From contig CBFGTI010000164.1 in the NCBI GenBank assembly GCA_965651695.1, positions 1 through 12,227 on the forward strand: DNA of 12,227 nt, read 5' to 3'. Positions 1-6,586 of this stretch are shown piece after piece. A program made the position numbers and the translations under genes. Source of the stretch: Imperialibacter sp965651695 (lineage in GTDB: Bacteria > Bacteroidota > Bacteroidia > Cytophagales > Cyclobacteriaceae). Position 1 is the first letter of the stretch. Each line of letters begins with the position of its first letter. The notes beneath the pieces are model-generated. The model did no database searches and was not told the DNA's origin. It saw only the letters and a list, made by a program, of their open reading frames with translations.

Positions 1-171
1 TTTAATTTGAATTACTGCATCAGCCACACAGATGGCTAAAAATCAGTCTGATAGTGAGCACCTGCAGATTGCCCGCGGCTTGATTTACCGGGGTCGACCT
101 TTTTACCAGAAAGAAACCCTTACCGTAAGTAAAATCGGAATGGTCGCCGGATTTTGTTTTAACTTACCCGC
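1..171. other. Intergenic/leader region at left edge
   Basis: This edge region precedes the first clear gene and contains no convincing gene. Plus frame 1 is open from base 1 to a TAA at 37-39 and could be the last 12 codons of a gene to the left, but that is too short to judge. An ATG at 32 opens a 50-codon frame ending in TAG at 182-184, overlapping the next gene by 13 bases. It has no recognisable motif and no family that I know. I looked for the Bacteroidota promoter pattern (TTTG, about 19 bases, TAnnTTTG) and found no good match. Confidence 0.4.
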
Positions 172-861
172 ATGTTACGCATAGCCAACTACCCGCTTTT
201 GCCTCTCGCCCTGTTTGCTTTGCCGCTGCTGGGTTGCATCTTGTTGATGAACAACGCTTCACCACCCAACGAAAAAGCCAGGGAGCCCTATACCAGTGTG
301 GTTATTGCTATGGAATTTGTTTCCGATGAAGGGGAGGTTTTTGATACCCTCGATCCTTTGCTAAAGGAGGAAATTGAAGGGCTGGACCGGCTCAATTATA
401 TCGACTTTGCTTTCATGGCCGTGTATAGCCTTTTCCTGGGCTTGTTTATACAGCAGTACAGCGCTGCAACCGGACTGCCCTCGCTGCGGCCGTTCGGGTG
501 GGTGGCAGTTTTTGTATTCCTGGCCGATTTGCTTGAAAACGTGATGATGCTGAAAATTACAGGGTTGTACCTTGCTGAAAGGGCTGATTTTTCCCCGTAT
601 ATCAACTTTCTGCCGGTATTTACCTGGGCAAAATGGGCTGCACTTGCGCTTACCTTCGCGAAAATCGGCATACATTTCATTCAAAACAGAACCTTCTCCA
701 AGGTGCTCGCCATTGTGCTGTTTGTACCTGCCATATTAATGGTGCTTGCCCTTGCGCACCACCGGGAGTGGATAACCCGGTTTACAACCTCCGTTTTCCT
801 GGGGTTCATTTGTTTACTTGTTTTTAGCACCGGCTACAAGCGGCCGGCAACAACCAATTAA
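172..861 (+). CDS. Uncharacterised six-helix integral membrane protein
   Basis: This encodes a 229-residue inner-membrane protein of unknown function. Hydrophobic segments lie at about residues 7-27, 75-93, 107-127, 147-168, 176-195 and 203-221. A soluble, acidic loop of about 45 residues sits between the first and second segments and is probably extracytoplasmic. Within the core are an aspartate at the start of the second helix (IDFAF), an in-membrane acidic pair in the third (DLLEN), and a KW pair in the fourth (WAKWAAL). From memory, this pattern recurs in a widespread group of small hypothetical membrane proteins (LYxDFxF, then DxxEN, then KW), so it may belong to that uncharacterised family. 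The ATG at 172 places a hydrophobic segment right at the N-terminus and is a reasonable start. Twelve bases separate its TAA from the GH1 gene, so the two are probably co-transcribed. No catalytic or binding function can be assigned. Confidence 0.8.
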   Translation: MLRIANYPLLPLALFALPLLGCILLMNNASPPNEKAREPYTSVVIAMEFVSDEGEVFDTLDPLLKEEIEGLDRLNYIDFAFMAVYSLFLGLFIQQYSAATGLPSLRPFGWVAVFVFLADLLENVMMLKITGLYLAERADFSPYINFLPVFTWAKWAALALTFAKIGIHFIQNRTFSKVLAIVLFVPAILMVLALAHHREWITRFTTSVFLGFICLLVFSTGYKRPATTN

Positions 862-873
862 TGAAGATAAAAG

Positions 874-2322
874 ATGGTTTGGAAGAACGTGTTGCGAAAA
901 AGAACCGCAGAGCGATCGCATGCGCCGGGGAGTGAAACTGAGTGGCCATCAGCCGATCCTGCGAAAGATGAGATTGCCGGTGAAAAGCCGCCCTTTCAAA
1001 AACAGGACTTTGGAACAGGGTTCAGCTGGGGGGTGGCTACGGCGGCCTTCCAAACAGAGGGCGCCTGGAAAAAACACGGCAAAGGCCGGTCTATCTGGGA
1101 CAAATTCACCCACCGGCGGGGCACCATCAAAACCGGTGAAAACGCCAACGTAGCGGCTGATTTTTATAACCGGTACCGCGAAGATATCGACCTGCTTGGT
1201 AAAATGGAGTTCGATAGCTTCCGCTTTTCCATATCATGGCCCCGTGTGCTGCCCAAAGGCAAGGGTAAAGCGAATAAAAGAGGGCTCGACTTTTATGATA
1301 AAGTGATTGATTACTGCCTGAAAAAAGGCATTACACCCTGGGTAACGCTCTATCATTGGGACCTGCCTCATAAGCTGCAGAAAAGAGGCGGCTGGACCAA
1401 CCGCGATGTAACAGGCTGGTTTAGCGATTATGCAGACCTGGCCACAAGGCGGTATGGCGATCGGGTAAAAAACTGGATGGTGTTAAATGAACCAATGGCT
1501 TTTACCGGCCTGGGCTACCTCACCGGCTACCACGCACCCGGCCAAAAAAGCCTTTCTTCTTTTCTTAGCGCAGTGCACCATACGGCACTTTGCCAGGCAG
1601 CCGGAGGGCGCATTGTGCGGAGCAATGTGCCCGACGCCAACATTGGCACCACCTTTTCGTGCTCGCATGTGGACCCGGTAAACAAGCTGCCCTGGAACGT
1701 AGACGCTGCTAAAAAAATGGATGCGGTACTGAATAGGCTGTTTGTTGAACCGGCGCTGGGTATGGGCTACCCTACCGGCACCGTGCCGCTGCTGAAGCAA
1801 ATTGAAAAATATATGCTGCCGGGTGACGAGGCCCTGCTGCCGTTCGATTTTGACTTTATCGGGATTCAAAATTATTTCAGGGTGGTGTCGCGGTTTTCAC
1901 TTTTTACGCTCGGCCTGTTTGCCACCGAAGTGCCTGCCGAAAAACGAAACGTGGAAATGAACTCGCTTAATTTTGAAATATTTCCGGAGGGTATTTACCA
2001 CATGCTCAGGCGCTTTGGCGGCTATGAAGGCGTGAAAAATGTAGTTGTTACCGAAAACGGCGTTTGCCTGCCCGATAAGTTGGTTCGCGGCAGGGTGCAC
2101 GATCCGCGCAGGATCAGGTTTTTTGAAGAATACCTACTGCAGGTGCTACGTGCAAAAAAGGAAGGAGTAAACGTGAGCGGCTATTTTGTATGGACACTCA
2201 CCGATAATTTTGAATGGAGCGAGGGCTACGACCCCCGGTTCGGACTGGTTTATGTTGATTTTAAAAACCAGCGGAGGTACGTGAAAGATTCGGGAAGATG
2301 GTGGCGTGAGTTTTTGAAATAG
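874..2322 (+). CDS. GH1 family beta-glucosidase / beta-glycosidase
   Basis: This is a retaining beta-glycosidase of glycoside hydrolase family 1, which removes terminal beta-linked glucosyl or galactosyl units. The 482 residues form one (beta/alpha)8 barrel, near the usual 440-480. The acid/base glutamate is E206 in the LNEP motif and the nucleophile is E394 in VTENG. The sugar-binding set also appears intact: Q60 (FQTEGA), H161-W162 (YHWDLP), N205, N333, W440 and E447-W448 (DNFEWSEGY). The barrel starts near residue 46 (DFGTGFSWGVATAAFQ). The preceding 45 residues are charged and polar, without a signal peptide or membrane helix, so a cytoplasmic location is expected. The gene follows the membrane-protein gene by 12 bases. 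Another ATG (861-863) overlaps the upstream stop codon but is out of frame and stops after 24 codons. Beta-glucosidase is the most likely activity, but family 1 is broad and the natural substrate cannot be read from sequence. Confidence 0.95.
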   Translation: MVWKNVLRKRTAERSHAPGSETEWPSADPAKDEIAGEKPPFQKQDFGTGFSWGVATAAFQTEGAWKKHGKGRSIWDKFTHRRGTIKTGENANVAADFYNRYREDIDLLGKMEFDSFRFSISWPRVLPKGKGKANKRGLDFYDKVIDYCLKKGITPWVTLYHWDLPHKLQKRGGWTNRDVTGWFSDYADLATRRYGDRVKNWMVLNEPMAFTGLGYLTGYHAPGQKSLSSFLSAVHHTALCQAAGGRIVRSNVPDANIGTTFSCSHVDPVNKLPWNVDAAKKMDAVLNRLFVEPALGMGYPTGTVPLLKQIEKYMLPGDEALLPFDFDFIGIQNYFRVVSRFSLFTLGLFATEVPAEKRNVEMNSLNFEIFPEGIYHMLRRFGGYEGVKNVVVTENGVCLPDKLVRGRVHDPRRIRFFEEYLLQVLRAKKEGVNVSGYFVWTLTDNFEWSEGYDPRFGLVYVDFKNQRRYVKDSGRWWREFLK

Positions 2323-2427
2323 CCTGGCCTCCGTCGCTTTGGACTGGTGTTTGCTATGTAGCCGTTAATGTGGCAAAATTGATTGGAGCTACTTACCCGA
2401 TCGGTTTTCCGCCGAGAGCAGAACGAT

Positions 2428-3063
2428 ATGATGGTGCGTGTAATTCTCCCCTTTATTTTTCTTTTAGCTGCCCTTCCTCTTCAGGCCCAAAAATACAATA
2501 CCGCTCTTGGGCTTCGGTTTGGCGACAACCACTACGGCGTTACCGCCAAGCAGCGGGTGCTGGGCAGAACCACCCTCGAGGGCATGGTCATTATCGACCC
2601 GCTGCAATACAACGGCACCCTGCTGCTGCAGCAGCATTTTCCTGTAATCGGCCGGGGCCTGAACATCTACCTGGGGCCCGGCGTGCATGTAGGCGAGCAG
2701 AAGGAGACCGGCAAGTTTCGTGGCGTGGACGTAGTGGTGGGTGCCGAGCTCAAAATACCGGCGCTGCCCTTGGTGGTTTCGGCGGATATAAAGCCGGCTT
2801 ACCACGTGAATCACTCCGATTGGTTCGATTTTTCGACGGCGCTTTCGCTGCACTACATAATAGGCAAGGACACTAAAAACAAACGTGACCGGGAGAAACG
2901 TAAAAAGAACCGGCTGAAGGAAAAGGAAAAAAAAGCTAAAGCAAAAGCCAAATTAAAGAAGAAGCGCGACAAAGTTCGTGAAAAAGAAAAGGCAGACAAA
3001 AAGATGGAGGGCTCCTTTTGGAATTTCGATTTTTTAAAAAAGGACGATAACAAAGAGCATTGA
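2428..3063 (+). CDS. Secreted beta-barrel-like protein with lysine-rich C-terminal tail
   Basis: This is a hypothetical envelope protein of about 211 residues. An upstream in-frame TTG (2383) would put 15 polar residues before the signal peptide, so I place the start at the ATG of 2428; a second ATG at 2431 is equally possible. Residues 1-20 form a clear signal peptide (hydrophobic core FIFLLAALPL, then LQA before Q21). Residues 22-145 alternate polar and hydrophobic residues with many glycines, as in small outer-membrane beta-barrels or porin-like folds. A tail at about residues 147-192 is extremely basic: 27 of 46 residues are K or R and 9 are D or E, with no proline, so a long charged helix is plausible. 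A short end with aromatic residues follows (FWNFDF). I do not recognise the family. It lies 105 bases after the GH1 gene and converges on the next gene with only 8 bases between the stops. The function is unknown. Confidence 0.75.
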   Translation: MMVRVILPFIFLLAALPLQAQKYNTALGLRFGDNHYGVTAKQRVLGRTTLEGMVIIDPLQYNGTLLLQQHFPVIGRGLNIYLGPGVHVGEQKETGKFRGVDVVVGAELKIPALPLVVSADIKPAYHVNHSDWFDFSTALSLHYIIGKDTKNKRDREKRKKNRLKEKEKKAKAKAKLKKKRDKVREKEKADKKMEGSFWNFDFLKKDDNKEH

Positions 3064-3072
3064 AGGTGCTCT
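3054..3072. terminator. Small hairpin spanning two convergent stop codons
   Basis: AGAGCA (3054-3059) pairs perfectly with TGCTCT (3067-3072) around a 7-base loop, giving a 6-bp stem that covers the plus-strand TGA (3061-3063) and touches the minus-strand TGA (3072-3074). On the minus strand the stem is followed by TTGTTA, a weak U-rich tail; on the plus strand there is no T run. It could be a weak terminator for the minus-strand gene, but the stem is short and chance is possible. Confidence 0.3.
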
Positions 3073-3452
3073 CAGGCCTCTGCTATCCACTTTTTTGCAT
3101 CCTCAAAATCCTCAAATAGCCGTACTTCCAGGTTTTGGTCGGCGAGACTCTGGTTTACATTTTCAACCGCTACTTTGTTGAAGTGAAATTTGGGTACAGT
3201 GAGGGCACATTTGGCAAAGCCGAAAGATATAGCTCTTGGTAAAAAGTTGTAGAGCAGCCAATGCTGGTCTTCCATGGCGATAAGCACAAAGTCCGTGATG
3301 TTACCCACAACCTTTTTGGCATTGCTCTCCTTTAATACTTCCAGCATCATTTCGGTTCCGGCCCTAAACTCCTCACGCTTGGCATACCCCGACCATTCCA
3401 TCACCACGGCGTCCAGATTTTTATCGAAGTAAATATTGTATAGCTTTTCCAA
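3072..3452 (-). CDS. STAS / SpoIIAA-like domain protein, TTG start
   Basis: This is a small soluble protein of 126 residues with one alternating beta/alpha domain and no signal peptide or membrane segment. The layout resembles the STAS/SpoIIAA-like single-domain proteins common in Bacteroidota: an N-terminal beta hairpin (LYNIYF, VVMEWSGYA), a helix (REEFRAGTEMMLEVL), a strand with KKVVGNITD, and a C-terminal LFEDFEDAKKWI helix. Such proteins are usually uncharacterised and are thought to be small regulatory or ligand-binding modules. The assignment is by fold pattern, not by a diagnostic motif. The start is a TTG at 3450-3452: an in-frame TGA lies eight codons upstream and the next in-frame ATG is 18 codons inside the first beta element, so TTG is the best choice. 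The gene is divergent from the alkC-like gene (144 bases apart) and converges on the barrel-protein gene. Confidence 0.7.
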   Translation of the reverse strand: MEKLYNIYFDKNLDAVVMEWSGYAKREEFRAGTEMMLEVLKESNAKKVVGNITDFVLIAMEDQHWLLYNFLPRAISFGFAKCALTVPKFHFNKVAVENVNQSLADQNLEVRLFEDFEDAKKWIAEA

Positions 3453-3596
3453 GTGGCTTTTTTCGAAGTTTCGTCAGCGCAAAATAAGTAAAATTTCAAA
3501 ACCGCCCCCCCTGCCGCATTGGCACCCTATCCGGTTTTTGCGCTGTGTTTTAAAAATAGGCAAACATATCCACGAATTCCTCGTTTTGCAGCTTTT
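3453..3596. promoter_or_regulatory. Divergent intergenic region between STAS-like gene and alkC
   Basis: These 144 bases must hold the promoters of two divergent genes. I found isolated TTTG motifs (for example 3537-3540 on the plus strand) but no well-spaced TAnnTTTG partner, so no promoter can be placed. A run of seven C lies at 3505-3511. No clear inverted repeat that would serve as an operator was seen. The only evidence for regulatory content is the gene arrangement. Confidence 0.35.
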
Positions 3597-4700
3597 ATGG
3601 AACCACTCAAAAACCTCTACAATGCTACGTTTGTCAATAACTTTGCCTCGCACGCCAAGCAGGTGCTGCCGACGTTCGATGCAAATGAATTTATAGCCCA
3701 AATCTTTGATCAGGAATGGGAGCAACGGGAGCTTAAACAGCGTATGAGGCACATTGCCACGGTTTTGAAGGCCCACTTACCTGCCAACCTGGAAGAGAGT
3801 CTGGAGACAATCGAGCGGATAATTGCACACCTCAGAAAAGCCGGCGTAAAAGAAAATAGCATCGAATACATGTTCTTCCCCGACTTTGTGGAGCAGTATG
3901 GACTTGAACACCCGCAGGCTTCGCTCGCCGCTATCGAATACATCACCCAATTTACCAGCTGCGAGTTTGCCATCAGGCCCTTTTTGCTGAAATACCAGGA
4001 CGATGTGATGGAGCAAATGCTGAAGTGGAGCCTACATGCCGACCATAAGGTGCGACGGTTTAGCAGCGAAGGTTGTCGGCCCCGGCTCCCGTGGGCAATG
4101 GCCATTCCCGCATTAAAACGTGACCCGACGCCAATTTTGCCGATTCTTGAAAACCTCAGGAGCGATCCGTCGGAATTTGTGCGGCGCAGCGTGGCCAACA
4201 ACCTGAACGACATAGCGAAAGACAACCCCGGCACTGTTGTTGAAATTGTAAGACGATGGAAGGGGCAGAGTAAAGAAACCGACTGGATATTAAAACACGG
4301 CTGCCGAACACTGCTGCGCAAGGCCGATCCTGAAACGCTCTCCATTTTTGGCCTCCGCACTACACTCAGCTGTGAGATAACGGCCTTTTCTCTTACAAGC
4401 GAGCGCATCCGCATTGACGACCATCTTCATTTTACCTTTTCTATGCTGAGCAACGAAAAAGACCACGCCAGGCTGCGGGTAGAATATGCCATTTATTATA
4501 TGAAAGCCAACGGCAGGCAAAGCAGGAAGCTATTCAAGATAACCGAAAACAGCTACGAAAGCGGCAAACCATATCTCTTCACACGGTCGCAATCGTTCAA
4601 AAACATGACAACCCGCACACACTACCCGGGGCAGCACAAGCTTGCCATTGTGGTAAATGGCCTGGAGCTGGCTTCAAGGGAATTTATGGTGGAGGAATAG
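3597..4700 (+). CDS. alkC: AlkC-type 3-methyladenine DNA glycosylase (HEAT-like repeats plus Ig-like C-terminus)
   Basis: This is a cytoplasmic DNA-repair enzyme of the AlkC/AlkD superfamily of HEAT-repeat glycosylases, which excise cationic alkylated bases such as 3-methyladenine and 3-methylcytosine without flipping the base out. The ATG at 3597 gives 367 residues beginning MEPLKNLYN, the usual N-terminus of this family. A longer in-frame version from a TTG at 3519 adds 26 residues of unlikely composition. Helical repeats cover residues 1-260. The central signature SSEGCRPRLPWA (147-158) and the following repeat RRSVANNLNDIAKD (186-199) are characteristic. Residues of about 261-366 switch to beta-rich sequence (ITAFSLTSERIRIDDHLHF and onward), matching the Ig-like domain known at the C-terminus of AlkC but absent from AlkD. 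The gene is probably monocistronic or loosely linked to the following one 130 bases on. No Ada-type operator was recognised. Confidence 0.88.
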   Translation: MEPLKNLYNATFVNNFASHAKQVLPTFDANEFIAQIFDQEWEQRELKQRMRHIATVLKAHLPANLEESLETIERIIAHLRKAGVKENSIEYMFFPDFVEQYGLEHPQASLAAIEYITQFTSCEFAIRPFLLKYQDDVMEQMLKWSLHADHKVRRFSSEGCRPRLPWAMAIPALKRDPTPILPILENLRSDPSEFVRRSVANNLNDIAKDNPGTVVEIVRRWKGQSKETDWILKHGCRTLLRKADPETLSIFGLRTTLSCEITAFSLTSERIRIDDHLHFTFSMLSNEKDHARLRVEYAIYYMKANGRQSRKLFKITENSYESGKPYLFTRSQSFKNMTTRTHYPGQHKLAIVVNGLELASREFMVEE

Positions 4701-4830
4701 ACTAAAGGCACCGTTAGCTGTAAATTCACCGGCTCCTGTCACAAAACCTGCCGGATTAATTCACCTCTTTGAATTTCAGCGGCTATATTGCTGGTCTAAT
4801 GAACCAGTGATGTATAGAACCTACCCTGCC
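4701..4830. other. Intergenic region before cytochrome-dehydrogenase gene
   Basis: The stretch contains no gene. The following frame is open back to 4657, but those extra codons precede the signal peptide and overlap alkC, so I leave them out. A TTTG at 4768-4771 is followed by TATATTG (4784-4790), which resembles half of the Bacteroidota minus-7 box, but the spacing of 12 bases is too short for the usual 19. No terminator hairpin for alkC is apparent. Confidence 0.3.
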
Positions 4831-6552
4831 ATGTTATTGATAAGAAGTTTGAATTGCCGCGCCTGTTTAATATTTGTTAGCTGTTGTTTTATTCTGCAGG
4901 CCTGTACTCCCGAAAAGAAAGATGCCGGAGCTGGCTTTACTACCGATGAGGAGGCGATTGCGAAAGGTGCCGTTACATTTCAGCAAAGCTGTAGCAGTTG
5001 CCATACCTTTGAGCACGACGGCATCGGGCCTCATTTGGGCGGCATTACCGCGCAGGTGGATGCACAATGGCTCAGCGCTTTTATCAAAAACCCTCAGGCC
5101 GTGATAGCTGCGGGCGACGAACGGGCAAAGCGTCTTTTCGAAAGGTACAAGGTTTACATGCCTTCGTTTTCTTACCTGTCGGATGAGGAAATTGACCAGC
5201 TGATGGCTTTTATGCACACCAAAAAAGCACCTGCAATAATCAATACAGTTGGAAGTGCAGCAGCCCTGGAAGATCCCATTCCGGCCAAAATTGCGCTGTC
5301 AGACCTTGTAATGAACCTTGAACTGATCACGCAGATTCCACCTTCGAGCGACAAGCCCCCCGGCACAAGAATAGCCAAAATGGACTTCCCCCAGGGGAGC
5401 GGCCGAATGTTTATTCTGGACCTGAGAGGCAAATTGTATGAAATAGCCAACAAAAAGCCTGTGGAGTATTTTGACATGGCAGCCCGCTTCGCCAACTTTA
5501 TTCACCAGCCTGGGTTGGCTACCGGGTTCGGCAGCTTTGCATTTCACCCCGATTTCCTTGAAAACGGTTTGCTGTACACCTCTCATACCGAAGCGGCCGG
5601 TTCAGCTATTGCCGACTTTGCCTATGCAGATTCCATACCCGTGCAGATGCAATGGGTGGTATCGGAATGGAAGACCACCTCCCCATCAAAAACCCCCTTT
5701 ACCGGCGAGGGCCGTGAGCTTTTTCGGGTAAATATGGTAACGCAGATGCATGGTGTGCAGGAGCTCACGTTCAATCCGCTGGCAAAACCCGGAGATGAAG
5801 ATTACGGCTTGCTGTACATTGGCATAGGTGACGGCGGCGGCGTGGAAACCGGTTACCCGTTTCTGGCCCATAGCCTGGAGCATATATGGGGGGCAATTAT
5901 ACGCATCGACCCCGCCGGCAGAAACAGTGCGAATGGCAAATATGGAATTCCGGCTTCAAACCCCTATGCCAGCAACAAGAACCCGGCGATACTTCGGGAA
6001 ATATATGCCTATGGCTTCCGCAACCCGCATCGGATTACCTGGACCCGCACCGGACAAATGCTGGCCACCAACATCGGGCATCACAACATAGAGTCGCTAA
6101 ACCTGATAGAAGCCGGCAACGATTATGGCTGGCCGATAAGAGAGGGCAATTTTGTGCTGAAACACGAAGAAAGCATGGACAACCTATACCCGCTGCCGGC
6201 GGATGATGCCAGCTACGCTATTACTTACCCGGTGGCGCAGTACGACCACGACGACGGAAATGCCATTTGCGGCGGCTTTGAGTACTGGGGCAGTGAAACG
6301 CCCGCTTTGGAAGGCAAATATGTATTTGGAGACATCCCCCGGGGAAAACTTTTTTACGTGGAAACAGGGGGCCTGAAGCAGGGCTCTATGGCTGAAATCA
6401 AAGAGTGGCAGCTGGCCTGGCAAGGCAAAACAGTTAAACTAAATGAGTTGTGTGGCGACAACCGGGTCGATCTACGTTTTGGCAGAGATCCTGACGGAGA
6501 GATGTACATTTTTTTTAAGCCGGACGGCAAGGTGTACAGGCTGGTAGAGTAG
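4831..6552 (+). CDS. Lipoprotein fusion: c-type cytochrome + PQQ-dependent sugar dehydrogenase-like propeller
   Basis: This is a probable membrane-anchored periplasmic oxidoreductase of 573 residues. From the ATG at 4831 a lipoprotein signal ends in LQAC with the lipidated cysteine at C25; an ATG at 4810 gives the same signal with 7 more residues. Residues of about 38-130 form a class I cytochrome c domain with haem motif CSSCH (54-58) and likely axial M110 (YMPSF). Residues of about 150-573 match the glucose/sorbosone dehydrogenase six-bladed propeller: AFHPDF, H307 (QMHGVQEL, at the position of the catalytic histidine of soluble glucose dehydrogenase), GDGG (333-336), AYGFRNPHR (R397), NDYGWP (430-435), HDDG (473-476) and GKYVFGD. 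The expected reaction is PQQ-dependent oxidation of a sugar or other alcohol, with electrons passed to the attached haem and then to the respiratory chain. Substrate and even PQQ use are inferred from the family; no PQQ synthesis genes are in view. Confidence 0.88.
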   Translation: MLLIRSLNCRACLIFVSCCFILQACTPEKKDAGAGFTTDEEAIAKGAVTFQQSCSSCHTFEHDGIGPHLGGITAQVDAQWLSAFIKNPQAVIAAGDERAKRLFERYKVYMPSFSYLSDEEIDQLMAFMHTKKAPAIINTVGSAAALEDPIPAKIALSDLVMNLELITQIPPSSDKPPGTRIAKMDFPQGSGRMFILDLRGKLYEIANKKPVEYFDMAARFANFIHQPGLATGFGSFAFHPDFLENGLLYTSHTEAAGSAIADFAYADSIPVQMQWVVSEWKTTSPSKTPFTGEGRELFRVNMVTQMHGVQELTFNPLAKPGDEDYGLLYIGIGDGGGVETGYPFLAHSLEHIWGAIIRIDPAGRNSANGKYGIPASNPYASNKNPAILREIYAYGFRNPHRITWTRTGQMLATNIGHHNIESLNLIEAGNDYGWPIREGNFVLKHEESMDNLYPLPADDASYAITYPVAQYDHDDGNAICGGFEYWGSETPALEGKYVFGDIPRGKLFYVETGGLKQGSMAEIKEWQLAWQGKTVKLNELCGDNRVDLRFGRDPDGEMYIFFKPDGKVYRLVE

Positions 6553-6586
6553 GCAGGCTGTAGGAAACACATCCCGCTGACTCGTT

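Noticed and set aside
32..184. 50-codon plus-strand reading frame overlapping the start of the first gene
   Set aside because: It has no motif, signal peptide or recognisable family, overlaps the better gene by 13 bases, and frames of this length occur by chance.
3519..3596. Extended N-terminus of AlkC from TTG
   Set aside because: The family normally begins with MxPLKN-like sequence, which matches the ATG at 3597; the added 26 residues look like translated intergenic DNA.
4657..4830. Upstream extension of the cytochrome-dehydrogenase gene overlapping alkC
   Set aside because: The extra 58 residues would precede a complete lipoprotein signal sequence and bury it inside the protein, so the ATG at 4831 (or 4810) is preferred.
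6553..6586. Bidirectional terminator between the dehydrogenase and receptor genes
   Set aside because: The 34 bases show no stable inverted repeat or T run on either strand.
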